DNA of 64,000 nucleotides, taken from NCBI RefSeq assembly GCF_004342605.1, contig NZ_SLZL01000019.1:1-64000 (forward strand), given 5' to 3'. Position numbers and translations under genes: made by a program. Positions within the stretch are counted from its first letter, which is position 1. Each line of letters begins with the position of its first letter. Shown piece after piece: positions 33,267 through 42,831 of the stretch. This DNA is from Caulobacter sp. BK020 (GTDB lineage: Bacteria > Pseudomonadota > Alphaproteobacteria > Caulobacterales > Caulobacteraceae). The notes under the pieces are model-generated. The model had not been told where the DNA came from. It saw nothing but the letters and a program-made list of their open reading frames with translations, and did no database searches.

Positions 33267-34508
33267 GTGACTCAAGCCGCCTCCGCCCAATTGAAGAACC
33301 TGACCGTCGACGAGGCGCGGGGCCGGATGCTGGCCGGCGCCGCGCGGCTGGGCGTCGAAGCGGTCTCTCTGGCCAAGGCCCTGGGCCGGGTGCTGGCCGC
33401 CCCGGTGGTCGCCGACCGCGACCAGCCGCCGTTCGCCGCCTCGGCCATGGACGGCTGGGCGATCCGCCGCGCCGACCTGATCCCCGGGGCGCGCTTCCGG
33501 ATCGTCGGCGAAAGCGCCGCGGGCCAGGCCTACGGCCGCCCCGTCGAAGCCGGCCAGGCGGTGCGGATCTTCACCGGCGCCCCCGTGCCGCCGGGCGCCG
33601 ACCTGGTGGTGATCCAGGAGAACGCCGCGCGCGACGGCGACACCGTGGCCTTCACGATCGACCGCGACCCGCCGCCCGGCAACATCCGCCCGGCCGGCGG
33701 CGACTTCCGCGCCGGCGACGTGCTGCTGACCGAAGGGACGCGGCTGGACGCCTGGCGTCTCGCCCTGGCCGCCGCCGCGGGCTGGCCCAGCCTGGACGTC
33801 GCCGTCCGTCCGCGCGTCGCCATCCTGGCCACCGGCGACGAGCTGGTCCCGCCCGGCTACGTGCCCGCCCCCGACCAGATCTTCGAGTCCGGCTCGTTCG
33901 CCCTGGCCGCGTTGGTCGAGGCCGGGGGCGGCCAGGCGACGCGGCTGAAGGCCCAGGCCGACGACCGGGACGCGATCGCCCAAGCCGTCGCCGAGGCCCA
34001 GTTCGACCTGCTGGTCACGGTCGGCGGCGCCTCGGTCGGCGACCACGACCTGGTCAAGCCGGCCCTGGACACCCTGGGCCTGGCCCTGCGCGTCCAGACG
34101 ATCGCCGTGCGTCCCGGCAAGCCGACCTGGTTCGGCGTGCTGGAGGCCGACGGCGTGGGCGGTCGCCCCGTCCTGGGCCTGCCGGGCAACCCGGCCTCGG
34201 CCCTGGTCTGCGCCGAGCTGTTCCTGCGGCCGCTGCTGGCGGCCCTGACCGGCGCCGACCCGGCTCTGGCGATCGAGGCCGGCGTCCTGGCCGCCCCCCT
34301 GCCCGCCAACGGCCCGCGCGAGCACTGGATGCGCGCGGCCCGCGCTGTCGACGCCGACGGCCGCGTCAGGGTCACGCCCTTCCCCGACCAGGATTCCTCG
34401 CTGATCGGGGTGTTCTCCCGCGCCGACTGCCTGGTCCTGCGGCCGGCGGGCGCAGCGGCGGCCCCGGCCGGCGAGGTGGTCCACGTGCTGCCGCTGGCCC
34501 GGGGCTGA
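33267..34508 (+). CDS. moeA: Molybdopterin molybdenumtransferase MoeA
   Basis: A 413-residue enzyme that inserts molybdate into adenylylated molybdopterin. Signature stretches: PPFAASAMDGWAI near residue 54, RIFTGAPVPPGAD, ATGDELV near residue 190, TVGGASVGDHD near residue 252 and LGLPGNPASAL near residue 305. The start is a GTG at 33267 behind AAGGACGC. No other molybdenum cofactor gene is adjacent. Confidence 0.95.
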   Translation: MTQAASAQLKNLTVDEARGRMLAGAARLGVEAVSLAKALGRVLAAPVVADRDQPPFAASAMDGWAIRRADLIPGARFRIVGESAAGQAYGRPVEAGQAVRIFTGAPVPPGADLVVIQENAARDGDTVAFTIDRDPPPGNIRPAGGDFRAGDVLLTEGTRLDAWRLALAAAAGWPSLDVAVRPRVAILATGDELVPPGYVPAPDQIFESGSFALAALVEAGGGQATRLKAQADDRDAIAQAVAEAQFDLLVTVGGASVGDHDLVKPALDTLGLALRVQTIAVRPGKPTWFGVLEADGVGGRPVLGLPGNPASALVCAELFLRPLLAALTGADPALAIEAGVLAAPLPANGPREHWMRAARAVDADGRVRVTPFPDQDSSLIGVFSRADCLVLRPAGAAAAPAGEVVHVLPLARG

Positions 34509-34592
34509 TCGCCTCAATTGGCGACGCCGCACGCTGGGCGTGCTAAGTCCCCCGCGAGGCGGTTCGCGGCGACCGCGGCGGGAGTTGCGTTG

Positions 34593-36545
34593 ATGGGTCG
34601 TATCGGCAAGATCGCGGCGCACATGGTGCTGGCCTTGGCGGCCATGCTGCTGGCCCAGGCCCTGGCTTCCGGAGCCCTGCCGTTCACCGCCTCCGGCCTG
34701 ACCCTCGCCGCCCTGTTCGCGGTCTCCGCCCTGGCGGTCGAGATCCTGTTCCAGGTCGAGCGCTCGCCCTGGCGGTTCTTCGCGGCCAGCGACGGCCTGC
34801 GCCTGGCGCGCTCGGCCCTGCTGTCGGTCCTGACCTTCGCCCTGGTCGCCCGCCTGGCCGAGGTGCGCCAGCCGGGCGGCCTGCGCACCCTGGCCGTCGC
34901 CTTCCTGCTGCAGACCGCCCTGCTGGCCGGACTGCGGATCGTGCGCCGCGCCGTGCACGAAAGGGCGCTGGTCGACGCCTTGACCCGCCTGCGCCCCGCC
35001 CCCGCCTCGCCCGCCCTGCCGCGCCTGCTGATCGTCGGCTCGGCCAACGAGGCCGAGGCCTTCCTGCGCGCGCCCGCCGCCCTGGGCGAGCGCTACGCCC
35101 CGGTCGGCGTCCTGACCCCGCAGGCGCGGGAGACCGGCGACGAGCTGGGCGGGGTCTGCATCCTGGGCGCCATCGACGACTTCGACGCCGTCATGGCCCA
35201 GCTGCGCGACGGCGGCCTGCAGCCCTCGGCCGTGCTGTTCCTGACCGACGGCCCGCTCAGCGCCTTCGGGGCCGAGCGCCTGGGCCGCCTGAAGACCGAG
35301 GGCGTGCGCCTGCTGCGCCGCCAGGGCCTGGTCGACATGGCCGCCCCAGGCGCCGGAGGGGGTTCGGCCCTGCGCGAGATCAGTCTCGAGGAGCTGCTCA
35401 GCCGCGCGCCGGTGAGGCTGGACCCTGAACCCGTCCGCGCCCTGGTGGCCGGCAAGCGGGTGCTGGTCACCGGGGCCGGCGGCAGCATCGGCTCCGAGCT
35501 GGCCCGCCAGATCGCCGCCAGCAGCCCCGCCCGGCTGATCCTGCTGGACGCCGCCGAGGCCAATCTGTTCCATATCGACCGCGAGCTGGGCGAGGCCTGG
35601 CCCCGGCTGCCGCGCCGCGACGTGCTGTGCGATGTCCGCGACGCCGCCCGCCTCGACCAGGTGTTCGCCGCCGAGAAGCCCGAGCTGGTGTTCCACGCCG
35701 CCGCCCTCAAGCACGTGACCCTGGTCGAGAACCATCCCTGCGAGGGGGTGCGCACCAACGTGCTGGGCAGCCGCAACGTCGCGGCGGCCGCCAAGGCCTG
35801 CGGCGCGGCCCACCTGGCGCTGATCTCCACCGACAAGGCCGTGGCCCCGGCCAGCGTGATGGGGGCCACCAAGCGCGTGGCCGAGGCCGTGGTCCGCCAG
35901 TTCGCCAAGGGTTCCGATGCGAGCGGTTCCGGCACGCGCGTCAGCGTGGTGCGGTTCGGCAACGTGCTGGGCTCGGCCGGATCGGTGGTGCCGATCTTCC
36001 AGCACCAGATCGCTCGCGGCGGCCCGGTGACCCTGACCGACGCCGAGGTCGAGCGCTACTTCATGACCATTCCCGAGGCCGTGCAGCTGGTGCTGCGGGC
36101 CGTGGCCCTGTCGGCCGGCGACTTGGAGCCCCCCAACGGGGTCTTGACCCTCGAAATGGGCGAGCCGGTCAAGATCATCGACCTGGCCCGGCGGATGATC
36201 GAGCTGCAAGGCCTGGTCCCCGGGCGCGACATCGAGATCAAGATCACCGGCCTGCGCCCCGGCGAGAAGCTGACCGAAGCCCTGGTCGACGTCAACGAGA
36301 CCGCCCGTCCCAAGGCCGCGGGGATCACCGAGGCCGCGCCGGTCGTCCCTCTGCCGCCCATCTCGGCCGCGGCCCTGGCCGCCCTGGAAGCCGCCGCCCT
36401 GGCCGGCGACGAGGCCGTCGTTCGAGAGCGGCTGTTCGCCCTGGTCGAGGGACTGCGGACCGTGTCGCCGACCCCGACGACCTCCGGAAAGGCGCCGACC
36501 GCCGAGATCCACGGCAAGCTGGCCCCAGCCCGCACTCAGGCCTAA
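34593..36545 (+). CDS. Membrane nucleotide-sugar 4,6-dehydratase/epimerase (CapD/WbpM type)
   Basis: A 650-residue polysaccharide-biosynthesis enzyme. Residues 1-130 hold about four membrane helices, followed by a degenerate CoA-binding-like domain (RLLIVGSANEAEAFL). The catalytic SDR domain starts at VLVTGAGGSIGSELARQIA near residue 290; HAAALKHVTLVE and LISTDKAVAPASVMGATKR follow. The catalytic Tyr is replaced by Met (MGATK), as in the large WbpM/PglF dehydratases, which make 4-keto-6-deoxy sugars for O-antigen, capsule or glycosylation. ATG 34593 has GGGAG upstream. It lies alone, not in a visible sugar cluster. Confidence 0.92.
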   Translation: MGRIGKIAAHMVLALAAMLLAQALASGALPFTASGLTLAALFAVSALAVEILFQVERSPWRFFAASDGLRLARSALLSVLTFALVARLAEVRQPGGLRTLAVAFLLQTALLAGLRIVRRAVHERALVDALTRLRPAPASPALPRLLIVGSANEAEAFLRAPAALGERYAPVGVLTPQARETGDELGGVCILGAIDDFDAVMAQLRDGGLQPSAVLFLTDGPLSAFGAERLGRLKTEGVRLLRRQGLVDMAAPGAGGGSALREISLEELLSRAPVRLDPEPVRALVAGKRVLVTGAGGSIGSELARQIAASSPARLILLDAAEANLFHIDRELGEAWPRLPRRDVLCDVRDAARLDQVFAAEKPELVFHAAALKHVTLVENHPCEGVRTNVLGSRNVAAAAKACGAAHLALISTDKAVAPASVMGATKRVAEAVVRQFAKGSDASGSGTRVSVVRFGNVLGSAGSVVPIFQHQIARGGPVTLTDAEVERYFMTIPEAVQLVLRAVALSAGDLEPPNGVLTLEMGEPVKIIDLARRMIELQGLVPGRDIEIKITGLRPGEKLTEALVDVNETARPKAAGITEAAPVVPLPPISAAALAALEAAALAGDEAVVRERLFALVEGLRTVSPTPTTSGKAPTAEIHGKLAPARTQA

Positions 36546-36677
36546 ATAGAATCCACCCGCGATCGCCTATAAGGCGAGCGGGCAAGCCAGAATCAGCGTC
36601 CCATGCTTTGTCTCGCCGCGCTTGCGTGGCGAGCCGTCCCAGCCTTGGGACAACAGTAAGCGTCGGCGGGAACCTGG

Positions 36678-38495
36678 ATGTTCGAACAGACGGTGGACGT
36701 CACCCGCCTGGAGGGGTTCGTCCGATATACGCGCGGGATCGTCCGCGCCCGCCTGGTCCTGGTCGCGCTGTTCGTCGGCTTGCTGGCGATCTATTCGCCG
36801 ATGCGGATGACCGTGTTCGGCCTGGTCGAGCTTTGCATCTACGCCGCCCTGTACCTCGCCACCGAGGTCGCCCAGCGCCATCCCGACCCGATCGCGGCCT
36901 TCCGGCGGCTGCGCTGGCAGTCGATCGTGCTGGTCTTCCTGCTGTCGATCAACGCCTGCGCCCTGGCCGTGAAGATCCGGCTGATCGGCCAACCGATCAT
37001 GCGGGTGGAGGCCGCGCTGCTGGCCATCTGCGTGCTGCTGTTCGCCGCCCTGCGCGTGCACACCGGCAAGATCAGCTACCTCACCGCCGTGGCCCCGCCG
37101 GTGACGACCCTGCTGTGGATCGGGTTCGACCGCCACACGCCGCTGGCGGCCAACCACTATGGCGCGGCCATGCTGCTGTTCGTGGTCGCCGTCCTGACCG
37201 CTACCTGGCGCCAGCAGACCACCGACCGCGCCCTGGCCCAGGCCCTGCGCGACCTGGCCCGCAAGAACGCCGACCTGACCGAGGCGGTGGCCGAGGCCAA
37301 GGCCGCCAGCCGCGCCAAGTCGGACCTGCTGGCCGTCGCCAGCCACGAGATCCGCACCCCGCTCAACGCCGTGCTCGGCTTCGCCCACGCCCTGCGCCGC
37401 GACACCTTCCTGACCCCGATCCAGGCCGACCTGGCCCAGGGCGTGCTGGAGGGCGGCGCCCAGCTGACCCGCCTGCTCGACACCGTGCTGGACCTGACCA
37501 AGGTCCAGGCCGGCCAGGCGGCCCTGAACCCGACGGCGGTCGACCTGCGCCGTCTGGTCCGCACCGTGGTCCGGGTGTGGAGCGCCCATGCCCAGGCGGT
37601 GGGGGTGCTGCTGAGCTTCGAGGACGCCGATCCCGGCCTGGCCTATGGCGTGCTGGCCGACGAGGCCAAGCTGGAGCAGACCCTGGTCAACCTGGTGTCC
37701 AACGGCCTGAAGGCCTCGCCGTCGGGCGGCGCGGTGACGGTGCGCCTGGCCGGCATGGTCAAGGACCAGACCCTGACCGCCCTGGTCGAGGTCCGCGACA
37801 GCGGCGCCCTGGTGCCGCCGGAAGACCGGCCGCGGATGTTCGACGCCTTCGACCAGACCGAGCGCGGCAGGAGCCTGGGCGGCAGCGGGCTAGGCCTGTC
37901 GATCTGCGCCGCCAACCTGGCCCTGATGGGCGGCGAGATCGGCGTGGAGGACCTCCCCAACGACGAGGTCCCGTCCGGCAAGGCCGCGCGGCGCGGCGCG
38001 GTGTTCTGGTTCGCCTTCGAGGCGCCGGTCCTGACGGCGCCGGCGGCGGACGCCGCGACGGAGGCGCCGGTCGCCGCCCCGATCCGGGTGCTGGCGGCCG
38101 AGGACAACCCCGCCAACCGCCGGGTGCTGGCCGCCCTGCTGGCCGCCTCGCCGGTCGAGCTGGTGTTCGCCGAGAACGGCGCCCTGGCCGTCGACGCCTG
38201 GCGGGCCGAGGCCTTCGACCTGGTGCTGATGGACGTCAACATGCCAGTCATGGACGGCGTGGCGGCGGTGGCGCGGATCCGCCAGTTGGAGACCTCGGCC
38301 GCCGAGCCCCGCCCCCGCACGCCGATCTGGATGCTGACCGCCAACGTCTTCGACGACGACGTCGCCCGCTACCGGGCCGACGGCGCCGACGGCGTGCTGC
38401 GCAAGCCGATCGATACCGTGGCCCTGTTCAGCGTGCTGGCGCAGGCGGCGGAGAGGAAGGCGGGAACGGCGGACGAAGAGCGGACGACGGCCTAG
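36678..38495 (+). CDS. Hybrid histidine kinase with receiver domain
   Basis: A 605-residue membrane sensor. About six N-terminal membrane helices (residues 25-185) come first, with no periplasmic sensor of any size. A short coiled coil (ALRDLARKNADLTEAVAEAK) follows, then the HisKA H-box ASHEIRTPLNAVLGF near residue 221 and the HATPase domain with NLVSNGLKAS and GGSGLGLSI. The C-terminal receiver domain has VLMDVNMPVMDG with phospho-accepting Asp near residue 519. The G1 box reads DSGALVPPED instead of DTGxGI, so ATP handling may be altered. The 36546-36677 gap contains no clear promoter. Confidence 0.92.
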   Translation: MFEQTVDVTRLEGFVRYTRGIVRARLVLVALFVGLLAIYSPMRMTVFGLVELCIYAALYLATEVAQRHPDPIAAFRRLRWQSIVLVFLLSINACALAVKIRLIGQPIMRVEAALLAICVLLFAALRVHTGKISYLTAVAPPVTTLLWIGFDRHTPLAANHYGAAMLLFVVAVLTATWRQQTTDRALAQALRDLARKNADLTEAVAEAKAASRAKSDLLAVASHEIRTPLNAVLGFAHALRRDTFLTPIQADLAQGVLEGGAQLTRLLDTVLDLTKVQAGQAALNPTAVDLRRLVRTVVRVWSAHAQAVGVLLSFEDADPGLAYGVLADEAKLEQTLVNLVSNGLKASPSGGAVTVRLAGMVKDQTLTALVEVRDSGALVPPEDRPRMFDAFDQTERGRSLGGSGLGLSICAANLALMGGEIGVEDLPNDEVPSGKAARRGAVFWFAFEAPVLTAPAADAATEAPVAAPIRVLAAEDNPANRRVLAALLAASPVELVFAENGALAVDAWRAEAFDLVLMDVNMPVMDGVAAVARIRQLETSAAEPRPRTPIWMLTANVFDDDVARYRADGADGVLRKPIDTVALFSVLAQAAERKAGTADEERTTA

Positions 38496-38521
38496 GACGG
38501 ATCAGTGATCCGCAGTGACGG

Positions 38522-39025
38522 TCATCTTGCGCTGGGCAATTTGAGTCCCAGCAGGACCAGTCGGTCGCCGGAGACGCCGAACCAGTGAGGGATCCCGGCG
38601 GGAATCAGGATGACGTCGCCTGGGCCGAGCGTCCGTGTCACGCCGCCCTCGATCTGGCTTCCCTCGATCAGATTGGGGTTGCTGACCTTCGCATCGGCCA
38701 TGGTCCCGCCCGAGACGAGCGTGCCGGCGCCTTCCAGCACGATGGCGTATTCCGCTTCGGCGGGGTGAACAGCCGGGCGGCCCGGCTTCTTCCATATCTC
38801 GATGGCCGCCGCCGTGGCGCCGTCGCGAACCAAGGGTCGCCACATGAACCCTTGATCAGCTTTCATCGCGGCGAGCATCTCGCGTATCTGGGCTTGGACA
38901 TCCGCGCTGCTCGCGAAGCCCGACGGATCGGCGGATTTCACCTGCGCCGAGGCGGCGACGCCTGAGGAAACGGCCAGCAGCAGCGACGTTGCGCAGATCG
39001 TAAGGGCCTTGGCCATTGTCTTCAC
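38522..39025 (-). CDS. Exported cupin-domain protein
   Basis: A 167-residue protein with a signal peptide (AKALTICATSLLLAVSSGVA then ASA) and one cupin barrel: HPAEAEYAIVLEGAGTLVSG near residue 85 and PGDVILIPAGIPHWFGVSGD near residue 130, giving His/Glu metal-ligand candidates. I chose the GTG at 39025 because GGGGAGAG lies 6 nt before it; ATGs further upstream lack a site. Periplasmic cupins may act as sugar isomerases or lyases. It is divergent from the esterase/oxidoreductase genes, with 181 bp between. Confidence 0.78.
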   Translation of the reverse strand: MKTMAKALTICATSLLLAVSSGVAASAQVKSADPSGFASSADVQAQIREMLAAMKADQGFMWRPLVRDGATAAAIEIWKKPGRPAVHPAEAEYAIVLEGAGTLVSGGTMADAKVSNPNLIEGSQIEGGVTRTLGPGDVILIPAGIPHWFGVSGDRLVLLGLKLPSAR

Positions 39026-39206
39026 GGTAGCTCTCCCCTGGTCGCCCATGTCGCGCCGTCGCATGGCGGATTCTTCGTTCACCCTACGCCCATTCGCGCC
39101 GAGCTCGGTTCATGCCGGCGTTAGACCATGGTCGTAATAGCAACGCGCGCCAAAATGTGGTGGCTGGTCCCACCGACGACCGCAGGCGCCGTTCGGGAGG
39201 TTCCCC

Positions 39207-40121
39207 ATGATGGTCCGGGTCATCGCTCTCTGCCTCGCGACGCTCTTGACCGGCGCGCCTCCAATGGCCTTGGCGCAGACCCCGGCCGCGAACACCGGCG
39301 GCCCCGATACGACGCCGCTCTGGCCGCGCGGCGCGCCCGGCGCCGGGCAGAGGTCGCGCGAGGCCGAGGTCGTCGAGAACACCTATGTGCGCAACGTCCA
39401 CAACCCGTCCCTGACGGTGTTTCCCGCCGCCCCGCGCCACGCCAATGGCGCGGCGGTCATCGTCGTGCCGGGCGGCGGCCACCGCATGCTGGTCTTCGTC
39501 AACGAGGGCGTCGGGCCGGCCAAGGCCCTCAACCGCTACGGCGTCACCGCCTTCGTCCTGAAGTATCGTCTGGCGCGCGAGGCGGGATCGACCTACGCCA
39601 TCGGCCGCGACGCCGCCGCCGACCTGCGCCGGGCGATCCGCTGGGTGCGCGCCAACGCCGCCCGATACGGCGTGGACCCGCACCGCATCGGGGTGATGGG
39701 ATTTTCGGCCGGCGGCGAACTGGTCTCCCTGGTCGCCGACAACCCCGCGCCGCCGCAGCCCCCCTCGGCCGATCCGCTCGACGCGGTCAGCGCCCGTCCT
39801 GACTTTCAGGTGCTGGTCTATCCCGGCCCGCTGGGCGTCCCCGCCCAAGCCGTGGCCGGGGCGCCGCCGGCGTTCATCGCCGCGGGCTCGCTGGATCCGT
39901 GCTGCGCCGCGCCGGCCCTGACCCTGTACGACCAACTTCGCAAGGCCGGGGTGTCGGCGGAGCTGCACATGTTCGCCGACATGGACCACGGCTTCAACAT
40001 CGCCGCCCACTCCGAGAGCCTTTCGATCCTGCACTGGCCCGACCGCCTGGCCGATTGGCTGAGCGACGGCGGCTGGCTGCACGAGCGGGCCTCGACGGAC
40101 GCCGCGCCCTTCCACCCCTAA
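39207..40121 (+). CDS. Exported alpha/beta hydrolase (esterase, acetyl-xylan-esterase-like)
   Basis: A 304-residue exported enzyme. A signal peptide (VIALCLATLLTGAPPMALAQ) is followed by a hydrolase core: oxyanion VVPGGGHRMLV near residue 86, nucleophile elbow GFSAGG near residue 170 and catalytic His in DMDHGFNIAAHS. This layout (PGGGY/H, GFSAGG, late HGF) matches BD-FAE/Axe-type carbohydrate esterases. It leads a same-strand group with two Gfo/Idh/MocA oxidoreductases, the first 23 nt downstream, consistent with a periplasmic sugar-processing role. The substrate is not known. Confidence 0.87.
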   Translation: MMVRVIALCLATLLTGAPPMALAQTPAANTGGPDTTPLWPRGAPGAGQRSREAEVVENTYVRNVHNPSLTVFPAAPRHANGAAVIVVPGGGHRMLVFVNEGVGPAKALNRYGVTAFVLKYRLAREAGSTYAIGRDAAADLRRAIRWVRANAARYGVDPHRIGVMGFSAGGELVSLVADNPAPPQPPSADPLDAVSARPDFQVLVYPGPLGVPAQAVAGAPPAFIAAGSLDPCCAAPALTLYDQLRKAGVSAELHMFADMDHGFNIAAHSESLSILHWPDRLADWLSDGGWLHERASTDAAPFHP

Positions 40122-40144
40122 ACGCCGCCACCGGGATTACGACC

Positions 40145-41242
40145 ATGAACATTGGACGCCGCGACCTCCTCCTCGCCGCCGCCTCGCTCGCCGTCGCCTC
40201 GGCCGGGGGACGGGCCTGGGCCGCCGGCGATCGCAAGGTGGGCTACGCCATCGTCGGCCTGGGCTATTACGGCCTCAACGTCATCCTGCCGCAGTTCGTC
40301 AACTGCGCGCACAGCCGGGTCGCCGCCGTGGTCAGCGGAGATCCGGCCAAGGCCCGCGCGACCGCCGCGCGCTACGGCGTGCCCGAGCGCTCGGTCTATT
40401 CCTACGAGACCTTCGACAGGATCCGCGACAATCCCGATGTCGACGTCGTCTATGTGATCCTGCCCAATTCCATGCACGCCGAATACACGATCCGCGCCGC
40501 CAGGGCCGGCAAGCACGTGGTGTGCGAGAAGCCGATGGCGACCTCTGTCGCCGAATGCGAGGCGATGATCGCCGCCTGCAAGACGGCCGGACGCAAGCTG
40601 ATGATCGGCTATCGCTGCCATTTCGAGCCCACCAACCTGGAGGCCATGCGCCTGGCCCGGGCGGGCGCCGCGGGTCGTATCCGCTACGTGCGCTCCGAGC
40701 ATGGTTTCGTACAGGGCGATCCGACCCGGTGGCGGCTGAAGAAGGCCCTGGCGGGAGGCGGGTCGCTGATGGACATGGGAATCTACAGCCTGCAGGCCGC
40801 CCGCTACATGACCGGGGAGGAGCCGGTCGCCGTCACCGCCCGCGAATCCACCGATCGCACCGATCCCCGGTTCGCCGAGGTGGAGGACATGATCGAATGG
40901 CTGCTCCAGTTTCCCTCCGGGGCGATCGCCAGCTGCCTGTCGACCTACAGCGCCAACCAGAACCATGTCCTGCTGATGGGCGACAAGGGCCGGATCGAGC
41001 TGGAACCCGCGACCCGGTACGATGGCAATCGCCTCTGGACCGGCAAGGACGGCCGCTCGCAGGAGATCACGCCGCCGGCCGGACCGGCGAAGACCCAGTT
41101 CGCCGGCCAGCTGGACCACATGGCCGACTGCATAGCGGCTGCTCGCTCCCCGATCGTCTCCGGAGAGGAAGGTCTGCGCGACATGCGGATCATCGAGGCG
41201 ATCTACCGCTCGGCCCGCGAGGGAAGCACCGTGAAGTTGTAG
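40145..41242 (+). CDS. Tat-exported Gfo/Idh/MocA oxidoreductase
   Basis: A 365-residue NAD(P)-dependent sugar oxidoreductase of the glucose-fructose oxidoreductase type. A twin-arginine signal (MNIGRRDLLLAAASLAVASA) indicates export already folded with cofactor. The Rossmann motif YAIVGLGYYGLNVILP starts near residue 36, the catalytic EKPMATS motif is near residue 127, and GGSLMDMGIYSLQAARYM is the typical substrate-domain helix. It follows the esterase by 23 nt and precedes a second enzyme of the same superfamily by 78 nt. Confidence 0.9.
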   Translation: MNIGRRDLLLAAASLAVASAGGRAWAAGDRKVGYAIVGLGYYGLNVILPQFVNCAHSRVAAVVSGDPAKARATAARYGVPERSVYSYETFDRIRDNPDVDVVYVILPNSMHAEYTIRAARAGKHVVCEKPMATSVAECEAMIAACKTAGRKLMIGYRCHFEPTNLEAMRLARAGAAGRIRYVRSEHGFVQGDPTRWRLKKALAGGGSLMDMGIYSLQAARYMTGEEPVAVTARESTDRTDPRFAEVEDMIEWLLQFPSGAIASCLSTYSANQNHVLLMGDKGRIELEPATRYDGNRLWTGKDGRSQEITPPAGPAKTQFAGQLDHMADCIAAARSPIVSGEEGLRDMRIIEAIYRSAREGSTVKL

Positions 41243-41320
41243 GCGGCGGGGCGCTTGCCGGCCTTGCGAGGGGCGGTTTTCGCGTTACCAGTATCGGAAC
41301 ACCACCCAGGGGAGACCAGG

Positions 41321-42649
41321 ATGACCGCCAGCTTTGATCGTCGCACGCTCCTCGTGGGCGGCCTGGTCGCTTCGGCCGCCACGGTGACGCCCCTCGGCGA
41401 GGCCTTCGCCCGGCGCCGCCGCGGCGTGTCCGCCAACGACAAGGTCCAGGTGGGCGTGATTGGCTGCAAGGGCATGGGCTGGTCGAACCTCACCGCGATG
41501 GTCAAGGGGGCGGACGTCGCCCCTGTCGCCCTCTGCGACGTGGACGCCAGGGTTCTCGCCGACCGGGGCGGCGAGCTGCAGAAGGCCTCCGGCCGCGCAC
41601 CGCGGCTTTATGACGACTATCGCCGCATGCTGGACGACAAGTCGGTGGACGCGGTGATCATCGCCACGCCCGACCACTGGCATGCGCTCCAGCTGATCGA
41701 CGCCATGTCGGCGGGCAAGGACGCCTACTGCGAGAAGCCGCTCGGCAACTCCATCGCCGAGTGCCGCGCGATGGTCGCCGCCAAGGCGCGCCACAACCGC
41801 GTCGTCCAGGTCGGGCAGTGGCAGCGCAGCAATCAGCACTGGGCGGACGCGATCGCCCATGTGCAGTCCGGCGGCGTCGGCCGGGTGCGGAAGGTCAAGG
41901 CCTGGGCCTATATGGGCTGGATGAAGCGTGTCGCGCCCCAGCCGGATCAGGCGCCGCCCGCGGGCGTCGACTACGACCGCTGGCTTGGCCCGGCGCCGCA
42001 GCGCGCCTTCAATCCCAACCGCTTCCACTTCAGCTGGCGCTGGTACTGGGACTATGCGGGCGGCCTGATGACCGACTGGGGCGTCCACCTGATGGACATC
42101 GCCCTGCTGGGCATGAAGGCCCAGGCCCCGCGTTCCGTCAGTTCGCTGGGCGGCGCGTACGGCTACCCGGACTCGGCCATGGAGACGCCGGACACCCAGA
42201 CCGCCATCTTCGACTTCGGCGACTATTCGGTGGAATGGGAGCATGCGGTCGGCATCAGTCGCGGCCCCTACGGCGGCCGTGACCACGGCGTGGCCTTCGT
42301 GGGCGAGACGGGCACGCTGGTGGTGGACCGCGGCCAGTGGTGGGTCTCGCCGGAGATAAGGGATGGCCAGCCCCTGACCCGGGAAATTCCCGTCACCAAG
42401 GCCTCGGACAACGGGCTTGATCGGCACACGGCGGACTTCATCGCCTGTGTGAAGGATCGCGCCCGCACGCCGGCTTGTCCCATCGAATCGGCGGCCAGCA
42501 CCGCCACCGTCTGCCAGATGGGCAACGTCGCCTGGCGCACGGGCCGCAAGGTCCACTGGGACGCCATGGCCGGCCAGTTCAAGGGCGACGCCGAAGCCAA
42601 CGCCCTGATCACGCCCCGCTACCGCGCACCTTACCGCCTGTTAGCGTAA
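41321..42649 (+). CDS. Tat-exported Gfo/Idh/MocA oxidoreductase (second copy type)
   Basis: A 442-residue member of the same superfamily but a different subgroup. Tat signal FDRRTLLVGGLVASAATVTP, Rossmann GVIGCKGMGWSNL near residue 46, ATPDHWHALQLIDAMSAGKD with CEKPLGNS near residue 140, and WRWYWDYAGGLMTDWGVHL. The DHWHA and TDWGVH pattern is common in Tat-secreted Gfo/Idh proteins of sugar-utilisation clusters. A strong site (AGGGGAGACC) precedes ATG 41321. It is the last gene of the group; 42650-42831 shows no gene. Confidence 0.9.
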   Translation: MTASFDRRTLLVGGLVASAATVTPLGEAFARRRRGVSANDKVQVGVIGCKGMGWSNLTAMVKGADVAPVALCDVDARVLADRGGELQKASGRAPRLYDDYRRMLDDKSVDAVIIATPDHWHALQLIDAMSAGKDAYCEKPLGNSIAECRAMVAAKARHNRVVQVGQWQRSNQHWADAIAHVQSGGVGRVRKVKAWAYMGWMKRVAPQPDQAPPAGVDYDRWLGPAPQRAFNPNRFHFSWRWYWDYAGGLMTDWGVHLMDIALLGMKAQAPRSVSSLGGAYGYPDSAMETPDTQTAIFDFGDYSVEWEHAVGISRGPYGGRDHGVAFVGETGTLVVDRGQWWVSPEIRDGQPLTREIPVTKASDNGLDRHTADFIACVKDRARTPACPIESAASTATVCQMGNVAWRTGRKVHWDAMAGQFKGDAEANALITPRYRAPYRLLA

Positions 42650-42831
42650 GCGGCCTACGGACGCCAGGAGGCGCCGCCCCTGCACGTCGACGCACACGTT
42701 CGGCGAAGCGATCCTCACCCCTCGTCCGGCTGAAACATGCCGGCTGGGCGACCGCAGGCCATAAGCCGTCGCCACGGCCGGCGAAGATCACCTGTCCGGC
42801 CGAGGCCGAGGGCGCCCCACGACCGGCTTCC

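Noticed and set aside
33141..36512. 1123-codon minus-strand frame across moeA and the dehydratase gene
   Set aside because: It is antisense to two well-supported genes and has repetitive Gly/Gln/Ala composition without motifs or a ribosome-binding site.
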